From: Bacillota bacterium
GTDB taxonomy: Bacteria > Bacillota > Desulfitobacteriia > Desulfitobacteriales > Desulfitobacteriaceae
Direction: 5' to 3'
Assembly: GCA_021849995.1 (NCBI GenBank)
Contig: JAJZSC010000079.1
Coordinates: 1-9,404, forward strand
Length of the DNA: 9,404 bases
A program made the translations under genes and the position numbers. Of this stretch, positions 1-5,383 are shown one piece after another; position 1 is the first letter of the stretch, and each line of letters begins with the position of its first letter. The notes beneath the pieces were generated by a model, which was not told the origin of the DNA, made no database searches, and saw only the letters and a list, made by a program, of their open reading frames with translations.

Positions 1-466
1 ACGGTCCGGAATTGAAGCTTGCAGGGATATCTTAGCCGCCCATCCGGAAATCAAGGTTTTGATGTTAACGTCTTATGCGGATGAGGAAGCGGTTGTGGCT
101 TCGATTATCTCCGGAGCCAAGGGGTACGTTTTAAAGAAAATCGGCAGCCGGGCTTTAATCGAGGCAATCATGAAAGTCATGCAAGGTGAATCCCTGATTG
201 ATCAAGATTTGCTACTGAAAGTCATGAATCGTTTGCAGAATGAAAGGGAGTAACCGGCGGAAAAATTGTCTGACCGTGAGAAGGAAATACTTCAGCTCAT
301 AGGTCAAGGTAGAACGAATAAGGAGATAGCCAATAGCCTGTTCTTAAGTGCAAAGACGGTTCGCAATTATGTAAGTAACATTTTGCATACACTCAAATTC
401 TCTCATCGATCGCAGGATGTAATCTATGCGATTCGCAATTTAGTTGAAACCGATCGGAAATATTGA
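1..466 (+). pseudogene. NarL/LuxR-family response regulator (DevR/DosR-like), 5' end outside window, interrupted by in-frame stop
   Basis: The frame is open from the window edge (codons from base 2). It reads the second half of a receiver domain: a GIEACRDIL helix, then LTSYADEEA containing the conserved switch Thr/Ser, and GAKGYVLKK with the conserved Lys. A linker follows, then a complete LuxR-type HTH (LSDREKEIL, TNKEIA, SAKTVRNYVSNIL) that ends at a TGA at 464-466. A TAA at 251-253 splits the linker in the same frame, so no frameshift is needed to join the halves. Wording and length resemble mycobacterial DevR/DosR and other NarL-type regulators, which bind DNA after phosphorylation by a sensor kinase. 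The gene is probably a pseudogene. Alternatively the HTH part could be made separately from TTG at 266, which has GGCGG a few bases upstream. The phospho-acceptor Asp and any kinase lie outside the window. Family is certain; functional state is not. Confidence 0.85.
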
Positions 467-467
467 G

Positions 468-496
468 AAAATGTCCCTGTTATCCAGGGGCATTTT
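468..496 (+). terminator. Rho-independent-type terminator after the response regulator
   Basis: AAAATGTCCCTG (468-479) pairs with CAGGGGCATTTT (485-496), with one G-U pair and a 5-nt loop. The hairpin begins one base after the stop codon and the descending arm ends in four T. Confidence 0.75.
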
Positions 497-560
497 GCCA
501 TATAAGGGAGTACCAAATATTGTATTATCCGGAAATTAGCTTATTTACGAATGTGACAAT

Positions 561-581
561 TGTCCCTTCAAAAAAGGGACA
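561..581. repeat. Inverted repeat TGTCCCTT / AAGGGACA
   Basis: An 8-bp perfect inverted repeat (561-568 and 574-581) around a 5-nt A-rich loop. It overlaps the palindrome GACAATTGTC (555-564). It could be a second terminator (the T-rich sequence downstream is interrupted) or an operator. No gene lies on it. Confidence 0.5.
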
Positions 582-608
582 CCAGTTTATATTATTTTAG
601 GACATGTG

Positions 609-656
609 ACAATTATCTCATGCTAAGTTCTAAGAGATAATTGTATCAGAACAATT
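609..656. promoter_or_regulatory. ACAATT/AATTGT inverted-repeat cluster upstream of the 757 operon
   Basis: ACAATTATCTC (609-619) is the exact reverse complement of GAGATAATTGT (634-644). AATTGT (639-644) and ACAATT (651-656) form a second symmetric pair with a 6-nt gap. The direct repeat ATGTGACAATT occurs at 551-561 and again at 604-614. These elements sit 100-200 bp before the start at 757, in a 290-base gap with no gene, where operators would be expected. The bound regulator is unknown. The adjacent NarL-type regulator is one candidate, by position only. Confidence 0.4.
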
Positions 657-756
657 GAATTTCAAAATTGCGAAAAACATTAACTTGAGGAGGGAATAAA
701 GCAAAGAAGAGGTTATCGGAATCTGCTCAATAAAACAAAGTAAAGGAGGAACTAAG

Positions 757-1245
757 ATGTTCGAGTACTTCAAACTTATCGGTAGCGGCCCCAATGACTT
801 ATCCGCAGCGATTCACGGGGGACTAGGAATTATTCTTCTTGCAGCTTTTATCTGGGCCGTGGAGGCAGTACTAAACAAAAGTCCTGAAGCCTTTAAACGC
901 TTGAAGATTGGTTCTATAGTAATGGCTGTATCCAGTTTCTTAACGATTATTTACGGAAATATTATCTATATTGCTTATCGTGCCAAAGACGGTGTTCAAC
1001 CTTGGTTAAAGGACAATAACATATACTGGTTTCATACACTAGGAATGGAGTTTAAAGAATTTGCAGCCTTGTTCTCCTTCCCGTTAGCCATTGCCATTGC
1101 ATATACGTTGTTTACAATGAGTGAGGATTGGTTTAAAAGTGATTGGGCTCGTAAGACTGTTAAAATTTCACTGTTTATTGCCATTTTCTTTACGTTCGGT
1201 GCATTTATCTTAGGAGCAGCGGTCACGAAGGCCAAGGCCATATAA
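757..1245 (+). CDS. Unrecognised four-helix membrane protein
   Basis: 162 aa, starting at ATG with an AAAGGAGG ribosome binding site at about 743-750. I do not recognise the family. Four membrane segments are visible at about residues 18-40, 50-73, 100-122 and 135-157, with short charged loops. His20 sits at the start of helix 1. The stretch around residues 91-100 (WFHTLGMEFKEF) puts His93, Glu97 and Glu100 at the entry of helix 3. Membrane-edge His residues like these are seen in heme or quinone proteins, but with no CXXCH or other heme motif this is only a possibility. The next gene begins about 25 nt after the stop, so the two are very likely co-transcribed and may form one membrane complex. 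The position after a DevR-like regulator and a repeat-rich control region suggests stress- or redox-responsive expression, which is inferred. Confidence 0.85.
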   Translation: MFEYFKLIGSGPNDLSAAIHGGLGIILLAAFIWAVEAVLNKSPEAFKRLKIGSIVMAVSSFLTIIYGNIIYIAYRAKDGVQPWLKDNNIYWFHTLGMEFKEFAALFSFPLAIAIAYTLFTMSEDWFKSDWARKTVKISLFIAIFFTFGAFILGAAVTKAKAI

Positions 1246-1270
1246 TTATTTAATGAACGGAGGGATTACG

Positions 1271-1660
1271 ATGAGTAACACAGTGACTACAGAGAGTAGA
1301 ACTGCGAGTAATAGAGTAACGAATACAGTAACTGTTCAAGTAAGAGAAGTGAAATCGGCAATTGCCTTTTTAGCTGCAGGGTTGGGTCTACTTTCTGTTT
1401 CCATCCTCAATCTGCTTCAGAGCCTTACCGGAGGATTAAAAGGTCCTGTAGGGACGTTCTTGACGCTACACCAAGGTATTGGACCCTATTCAGGGAAGCA
1501 AGTATTTTCTGTTCTGGTTTGGTTCATTGCTTGGGCAGTACTGAAGAAATCTCTATCGGGTAAAGATTTTGAGCCGGCCAAAATCATGCGTTGGGCCTAT
1601 ATCCTAATTGTTGCTGCAGGATTATTAGTATTCCCACCCGTTATCGAACTCTTTGTATAA
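1271..1660 (+). CDS. Unrecognised three-helix membrane protein, partner of the 757 gene
   Basis: 129 aa from ATG 1271. I chose this start because GGAGGG (about 1259-1264) is correctly spaced for it; an ATG 18 nt further upstream would have no ribosome binding site. After a Thr/Ser/Val-rich hydrophilic N-terminus of about 28 residues there are three hydrophobic segments, at about residues 29-52, 76-95 and 106-126. Between the first and second lies a loop with LHQGIGPYSGKQVF, whose Gly-Pro-Tyr and His look like conserved functional positions. No family is recognised. The two genes form an operon with the 757 gene, and the small sizes and complementary helix numbers suggest subunits of one membrane complex. 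No convincing terminator follows; only a weak 5-bp hairpin (AGCCT/AGGCT, 1686-1703) is present. Confidence 0.82.
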   Translation: MSNTVTTESRTASNRVTNTVTVQVREVKSAIAFLAAGLGLLSVSILNLLQSLTGGLKGPVGTFLTLHQGIGPYSGKQVFSVLVWFIAWAVLKKSLSGKDFEPAKIMRWAYILIVAAGLLVFPPVIELFV

Positions 1661-2045
1661 GCATTGAACAATATTATGATTATCTAGCCTAATTACTAAG
1701 GCTTCTCTATCGACACAGGCGGGTTAATGAGCTTATCTCTGAAAAGAGCTCTTTTCCATGCCTTTTTCTTTGCTATTCTTGATGGGCTATCATTTTGTAA
1801 TGAGCCCATCTTTATAATATAAGGAACTGCGGCAATGGTTTCCATGTTAACAGCGGCAGTAGGTTTATGCGGATTCAAATATCAGGCCTTCATGTCGTTT
1901 GGCGGACCACTGACTTAAACAGAAATTCTAATAAAACTCAGTTTTTTTCTGGATAAAGACAAATTTCGACACGATTTTTCGGTTAATAATTGTATAGTAA
2001 ATACGGTTTAGAAATTTAATTTATACTTGAAAGGGGCTGTCCCAA
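1661..2045. other. 385-base gap: possible decayed reading frame plus leader of the lipoprotein gene
   Basis: No intact gene is supported here. On the plus strand one frame runs from 1700 to 1918 with a single internal TAA at 1820-1822. It reads hydrophobic, membrane-like peptides (for example HAFFFAILDGLSF and GTAAMVSMLTAAVGL), as if it were a remnant of a transporter. I cannot name the parent gene. From about 1920 the DNA becomes AT-rich. TATAGT at 1993-1998 is a possible -10 for the lipoprotein, with no good -35 seen. Confidence 0.3.
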
Positions 2046-2282
2046 CTGAAGAAAGTATTTACAGTGATTTTAGCCGGCATCTTATTATTACCTTTAATAG
2101 GATGTAGCTCATCAAAAACCAACCAGCAACAAATGCAGAACCAATCTCAAATGAAGGATCAGCAAATGAAGGATCAGCAAATGATGGACCAGCAAATGAA
2201 GGACCAACAAATGAAGGACCAACAAATGATGGACCAGCAAATGAAGGATCAGCAAATGAACCAATCACAAAATAAAAAGTAG
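2046..2282 (+). CDS. Small Met/Gln-repeat lipoprotein, probable CTG start
   Basis: The protein begins with a textbook lipoprotein signal: Lys-Lys, a hydrophobic stretch VFTVILAGILLLPLI, then the lipobox LIGC followed by SSSK. Lipidation and surface anchoring are therefore expected, with a mature part of about 56 residues. The mature part is almost only Met, Gln, Asp, Lys and Asn, with seven MKDQQ or MMDQQ pentads. Start choice: an in-frame TGA lies at 2028-2030, and no ATG, GTG or TTG occurs before GTG 2064. GTG 2064 would delete the Lys-Lys region. CTG at 2046 keeps it and has AAAGGGG (2030-2036) nine bases upstream, giving 78 aa. Met-rich exported peptides can bind Cu(I)/Ag(I) or absorb oxidants, but no function is shown. 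The gene is monocistronic and ends before a hairpin shared with rsgI. Confidence 0.8.
   Translation: MKKVFTVILAGILLLPLIGCSSSKTNQQQMQNQSQMKDQQMKDQQMMDQQMKDQQMKDQQMMDQQMKDQQMNQSQNKK
2151..2255 (+). repeat. Seven 15-bp tandem repeats (MKDQQ/MMDQQ) in the lipoprotein gene
   Basis: Units of ATGAAGGATCAGCAA type follow one another without gaps, encoding K K M K K M K at the second position. The order gives a 45-bp higher-order unit (2151-2195 and 2196-2240) plus one extra 15-mer. The two larger units differ only by third-base changes (GAT/GAC, CAG/CAA), so the array grew by duplication and is held in frame. Confidence 0.95.
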
Positions 2283-2389
2283 TTTGTCGTTGCATACTAC
2301 ATATATGTGTACTATTCAAGAGATAAAAATCAAAAAAATATTATAAATTATATAACCTATATGTCTTGTATTACGTAATAATTTCAACA

Positions 2390-2430
2390 TAAACAAAGGA
2401 GTGTAGCTGGTGGCAACACTCCTTTGTTTA
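2390..2430. terminator. Bidirectional hairpin terminator between the lipoprotein gene and rsgI
   Basis: AAACAAAGGAGTGT (2391-2404) and ACACTCCTTTGTTT (2416-2429) are exact complements, extended by T2390-A2430, around an 11-nt loop. Both strands end the stem in T-rich DNA. The site lies between two convergent genes, as expected for a shared terminator. The T tract is interrupted, so strength is uncertain. Confidence 0.7.
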
Positions 2431-2533
2431 GTCTTAGTTATTATTTTATTCTATACTCACAAATTTTTGCCTAGAGCGACTTTATCGGTGCTTATACTTA
2501 GCTCTTACCAAAACTTCTTTACCAAGAGTTCCT

Positions 2534-3580
2534 TTACCGAGAACTCATTCCTCCCATCCCGTCCGAAGAGGGCATCATTTGATGCTCTCCTGTGCTGCCT
2601 GAGCTTCCTTGCTTTAGCATAGGCTCTGACGGACTACTGCCCTTATGTTGGCTGCCAGGCATCGAATAACCGGAAGATGTTGACCCATTATTAGGGGAGT
2701 TCTGATTGTAATCTGCCCCATCAGAATTCATGGAGGGCATGTTACTGTTACCAGCCATTGGATTTCCCATGGGATTGGAGTCGTTATGCATTCCGCCTTG
2801 GGGAGTAATGCTTATGCTTTCTTGGGGGAAGAGAGACACTAAAGTTGTATTAGCTTCTGTTAACATATGAAGGGCATTATTTGAACTAGGAGTATCGGGA
2901 TCTACCATTAGCCCCTGTTTTTGGATTCGCTCAAAAATCTGGTAATGATTCACACTCATACCTAAGTCTTGAGCCATCTTCATGGTGTTTTCATCCGCCT
3001 TGCCTACCATCATGTCAGCAGGAATGCTTTTTTCAAGCATATGGATATGGATAGAGTCTCGGAGTTTTCCCGGATCGATCACATCTTCCTTTTGATTATC
3101 CAGTGGTACTATGCTGGCTAGAACCAGGTTTTTCTTTTGCTTGAATGCTCCTTCTTTATCTGCTTTATCTATAATCAGGGCTACGGCTGAGTAGATGTCC
3201 ATGCCTTTAAGCTGAAGGTCAGATGGCGCAGACTTGGATCCTTGAGTTCTGTCTTTAACTTTAAGAACCTTTGCCTGACTGTCAACCAATATTTCCACGC
3301 TACTGTCGATATCCATTACAACAGCGGCTACAGCAGTATTAGCCCCTGAGAGTATATTAAATACACCAAGAGTTAGAGCAAGTAGAAGGATTGCAGCAGT
3401 AGAGCCGTATCTGAGGAGTCCGTGACTCAAAGGTTTGCGGACGGGAAGCTCAACTTCAATAACTTGTCCAATGGCTGGAGTGTCTTTTGGTGTTTTTATC
3501 TTCAAATAGTCACCACTATCAGTATATATGATGGTAGCTTTCTTGGATGTTTTCATGACAATTCCTTTGTTTTTTTTCAT
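2534..3580 (-). CDS. rsgI: RsgI-type transmembrane anti-sigma factor with Met-rich extracellular tail
   Basis: 348 aa. The N-terminal RsgI domain (residues about 4-45: GIVMKTSKKATIIYTDSGD, then AIGQVIEVE) lies in the cytoplasm and in this family binds SigI. One membrane helix follows at about 58-78. The extracellular region starts with AVAAVVMDIDSSVEI, the conserved core of RsgI proteins, and runs to about residue 260 as a folded domain. The last 85 residues (264-348) are low-complexity Met, Ser, Asn, Gly and Pro, with 11 Met, 3 His and no Cys. In clostridial RsgI proteins the tail usually carries a sensing domain such as a carbohydrate-binding module, so a Met-rich tail is unusual. At the core, the usual Asn-Pro is replaced by Asp92-Ser93. 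The gene starts 4 nt after sigI with GAGAGGG inside the sigI end; a second start (MKTSKK, with AAAGGA) is possible but would cut the domain. Confidence 0.92.
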   Translation of the reverse strand: MKKNKGIVMKTSKKATIIYTDSGDYLKIKTPKDTPAIGQVIEVELPVRKPLSHGLLRYGSTAAILLLALTLGVFNILSGANTAVAAVVMDIDSSVEILVDSQAKVLKVKDRTQGSKSAPSDLQLKGMDIYSAVALIIDKADKEGAFKQKKNLVLASIVPLDNQKEDVIDPGKLRDSIHIHMLEKSIPADMMVGKADENTMKMAQDLGMSVNHYQIFERIQKQGLMVDPDTPSSNNALHMLTEANTTLVSLFPQESISITPQGGMHNDSNPMGNPMAGNSNMPSMNSDGADYNQNSPNNGSTSSGYSMPGSQHKGSSPSEPMLKQGSSGSTGEHQMMPSSDGMGGMSSR

Positions 3581-3584
3581 TAGG

Positions 3585-4316
3585 CTAACCCTCTCTCATT
3601 TGATGTAGAGTATTAATCATGGTAAAACCTTTTAGAGCATCTAGCTCCGGGTTAGTTAGGATCAGAGCAGTAGCAATAAGATATTTTCTACCCCTTTCAA
3701 GAACCTTTCGTTTCACCCCGGTGACGAGTTCCAATTCTTTGAGGGGCAAAAGTTTATTTTTGTATAGGTATTGTAATAGATTTGGGTGATTACAGAGTGC
3801 TTGGGCAACTCTGAATAGAGTTACTTTAGTGTCTCGATGCTTCGGGGAGACTTCGACCAAGTCTTCCAGTGTTATTCCATACTCGGCTAGTACAGTGATA
3901 TAGCTTTTTACCGTCTCGGCAAAATCGTACTTTTGTTCCTCTTCCTTATATAGTTCATATGACACTGCAGAATCATAATCGCAAAGATTATTGCTGTCAT
4001 CTTCCAACGGATTAAGGGAGAGTACTTGATGTTTAGACTCTTTACGAAAGTAATCTACCAATCGCCTCGAAATTACAGTTTTAGCAAAACTGTAAAAAGA
4101 AGTACCTTCATTTATCTTGTAATTATCTATTGCTTCATTAAAGGCGACGAGAGCAATACTTAGTTCGTCATCATTCCCCCAGGCAAGATAGCGCTTGCAT
4201 ATATTGGAAGTCGTTTTTGCAATAAATGGTTTATGATTTTTTATAAATTCCTCTCTGATTATTTCATCACCGTTTTTGGCTAGTTGTAAAGCTTGGTTAA
4301 TAGTCAATTCTTGCAC
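3585..4316 (-). CDS. sigI: RNA polymerase sigma factor SigI
   Basis: 243 aa. SigI-type sigma-70 group factor. The region-2 part reads FIAKTTSNICKRY, then DDELSIALVAFNEAIDNY and SFYSFAKTVISRRLVDYFRKE, very close in pattern to Bacillus SigI. The C-terminal SigI-specific DNA-binding part contains LLPLKELELVTGVKRKVLERGRK. The start is GTG with GGAGGGG five bases upstream (4322-4328). The gene is followed at 4 nt by rsgI, its anti-sigma factor, giving the usual two-gene operon. A SigI-type promoter lies 28 bp upstream (see 4344-4373), which points to positive autoregulation. In studied species SigI controls heat-stress and cell-wall genes (Bacillus) or cellulosome genes (Clostridium thermocellum). 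Here the visible target candidate is the divergent Met-rich secreted protein. Confidence 0.95.
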   Translation of the reverse strand: MQELTINQALQLAKNGDEIIREEFIKNHKPFIAKTTSNICKRYLAWGNDDELSIALVAFNEAIDNYKINEGTSFYSFAKTVISRRLVDYFRKESKHQVLSLNPLEDDSNNLCDYDSAVSYELYKEEEQKYDFAETVKSYITVLAEYGITLEDLVEVSPKHRDTKVTLFRVAQALCNHPNLLQYLYKNKLLPLKELELVTGVKRKVLERGRKYLIATALILTNPELDALKGFTMINTLHQMREG

Positions 4317-4343
4317 TTCAACCCCTCCACTTTAGTAGATAAT

Positions 4344-4373
4344 TTCGTAAAAGTATTAAAAGTTTAAGGGGGT
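4344..4373 (-). promoter_or_regulatory. SigI-type promoter of sigI-rsgI
   Basis: On the minus strand ACCCCC (4373-4368) is followed by exactly 20 nt and CGAA (4347-4344). These match the -35 ACCCCC and -10 CGAA elements I recall for SigI promoters in Bacillus. A transcript from about 4337 would leave a short leader carrying the sigI ribosome binding site. Confidence 0.72.
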
Positions 4374-4411
4374 ACCAGGTGGAAAAAAGTTTTTAAAAAA
4401 TTTTTAGGCCT

Positions 4412-4441
4412 ACCCCTCGATAATTTAACAGGTTGCGCGAA
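4412..4441 (+). promoter_or_regulatory. SigI-type promoter of the Met-rich secreted protein gene
   Basis: ACCCCT (4412-4417), exactly 20 nt, then CGAA (4438-4441): the same elements and spacing as the sigI promoter on the other strand. The two -35 elements face away from each other, separated by A- and T-tracts (about 4383-4406) that could act as a shared UP-like element. Expected start of transcription is near 4448. Confidence 0.7.
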
Positions 4442-4555
4442 TACTTTGGTGAACACAGGAGGTGACAGCAGACAGAAATTCCCTGATAGGTTCCGATGTC
4501 GGTTTATACAAAGAAAACATCAAGTAATTTATTTAAAGAAAGGTTGGATTTTCAA

Positions 4556-5044
4556 ATGAGAAAAAGAACATTACTAGTTACATTGTCACTGGCTTTGGTT
4601 GTTGGATTAGCAGGGATTGTAAACGCTGCTACAGGTAGCGATGTTATTGACACCCAGCCTAAAGCTTCAGACGTTCAGGTTTATGTGGACAACAATGATA
4701 CCCCAAGCACAGAAGCTAAGCAGGGAAAAACCTCTCAGAATGATCAAACAGCACAATCCAGGACGGATAGCTCTGAACAAATGATGGGCTCCAATCCGTT
4801 AATGAACGATCAAATCCAAAACATGCCAATGAACACTCAACAAAACATGCCAATGAGTACTCAAATGCAGAACATGCCGATGAATAACCAAATGAATGAA
4901 CAGATGAAGAATATGACTCCTCAAAATATGCAAGGGCAAGGAATGGCCGGCACTAATAAAGCGGATAACGCTAAAGCTTCTCAACAAGGACAAAAATCAA
5001 ACAGCAACAGTATGATGGGATCTATGGGAAGTATGGGCAGGTAA
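4556..5044 (+). CDS. Secreted Met/Gln/Asn-rich low-complexity protein, likely SigI target
   Basis: 162 aa from ATG 4556. This start gives an ideal signal peptide: MRKR, a hydrophobic stretch, and VNA before the cut at about residue 24. An ATG at 4496 in the same frame would add 20 residues but has only a weak site (AGG). The mature protein has no Cys. Residues 25-75 are polar, with Asp, Gln and Ser. From residue 76 on there are 19 Met in 87 residues, including three NMPM motifs (89-92, 97-100, 106-109) and a C-terminal MGSMGSMGR. Its composition and ending resemble the RsgI tail (ending GMGGMSSR) across the promoter region. Possible roles are Cu(I)/Ag(I) binding, oxidant absorption, or serving as the ligand that RsgI senses; none is shown. 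No known family is recognised. It is monocistronic, ending at a strong terminator. Confidence 0.85.
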   Translation: MRKRTLLVTLSLALVVGLAGIVNAATGSDVIDTQPKASDVQVYVDNNDTPSTEAKQGKTSQNDQTAQSRTDSSEQMMGSNPLMNDQIQNMPMNTQQNMPMSTQMQNMPMNNQMNEQMKNMTPQNMQGQGMAGTNKADNAKASQQGQKSNSNSMMGSMGSMGR

Positions 5045-5117
5045 GCAAATTAAACAAGAAATAGATTTAGAAAGAACAGTAATAAAAGATCAATAAGATA
5101 AGATCAATAACAAATAT

Positions 5118-5147
5118 CAGGCAGCTTTAGATGGCTGCCTGTTTTTT
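5118..5147 (+). terminator. Strong terminator after the Met-rich secreted protein gene
   Basis: CAGGCAGC (5118-5125) pairs with GCTGCCTG (5134-5141), followed at once by six T (5142-5147). It lies 74 bases after the stop codon. Confidence 0.92.
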
Positions 5148-5204
5148 ATGCTTATTTATAAGTTTAAATATTCAGGTTGAATGATTCAATATGAAGTTCT
5201 GAAC

Positions 5205-5258
5205 TTCACAAGTAATTCATAAGCTGTTCACTTCAAAATCAAATTCTATATCTAAGAT
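5205..5258 (+). promoter_or_regulatory. TTCAY triple direct repeat + TAAGAT: operator/promoter of the OmpR-type regulator
   Basis: TTCAC at 5205, TTCAT at 5216 and TTCAC at 5227 are spaced exactly 11 bp start to start, one helical turn. TAAGAT (5253-5258) follows 21 nt after the third element and can serve as the -10. Repeats of about 11 bp are typical for OmpR/PhoB-type regulators. The same arrangement stands at 6099 and 8117. Position about 125 bp before the regulator gene suggests autoregulation. The rest of the 5045-5383 gap holds the terminator at 5118 and no gene. Confidence 0.72.
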
Positions 5259-5383
5259 TTATTATAGATAATCACAAGTATTTAAAATAATAGATTTTAG
5301 AAGTAAAACTTGACAAAAAGAGGAGACTTGAGGAGTGTTACGCTCAGAAACTAAAGGGGATGGATGGAGGGAAGGTTGCGGCT

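Noticed and set aside
1686..1703. AGCCT/AGGCT hairpin as terminator of the 757-1660 operon
   Set aside because: Only five base pairs with a long loop and no clean T tract.
1696..1878. Minus-strand open frame of 60 codons
   Set aside because: No ribosome binding site and a composition typical of antisense to a hydrophobic frame; the plus strand reads more protein-like, though it too is broken.
2059..2319. Minus-strand frame with FAGPSFVGPSF-like repeats
   Set aside because: It is the antisense image of the MKDQQ repeat array; the plus strand has lipoprotein signal and ribosome binding site.
2410..2622. Plus-strand open frame of 70 codons with a hydrophobic start
   Set aside because: It starts inside the loop of the terminator hairpin, has no ribosome binding site and runs antisense into the end of rsgI.
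4321..4349. Plus-strand ACCCCT-N19-CGTA that resembles another SigI promoter
   Set aside because: ACCCCT here is the reverse complement of the sigI ribosome binding site, the spacing is off by one, and it would fire into the opposing promoter.
5328..5354. Eight-codon TTG-started leader frame before the OmpR-type regulator
   Set aside because: It has a GAGGAG upstream, but so short a frame with a TTG start is expected by chance in purine-rich leaders.
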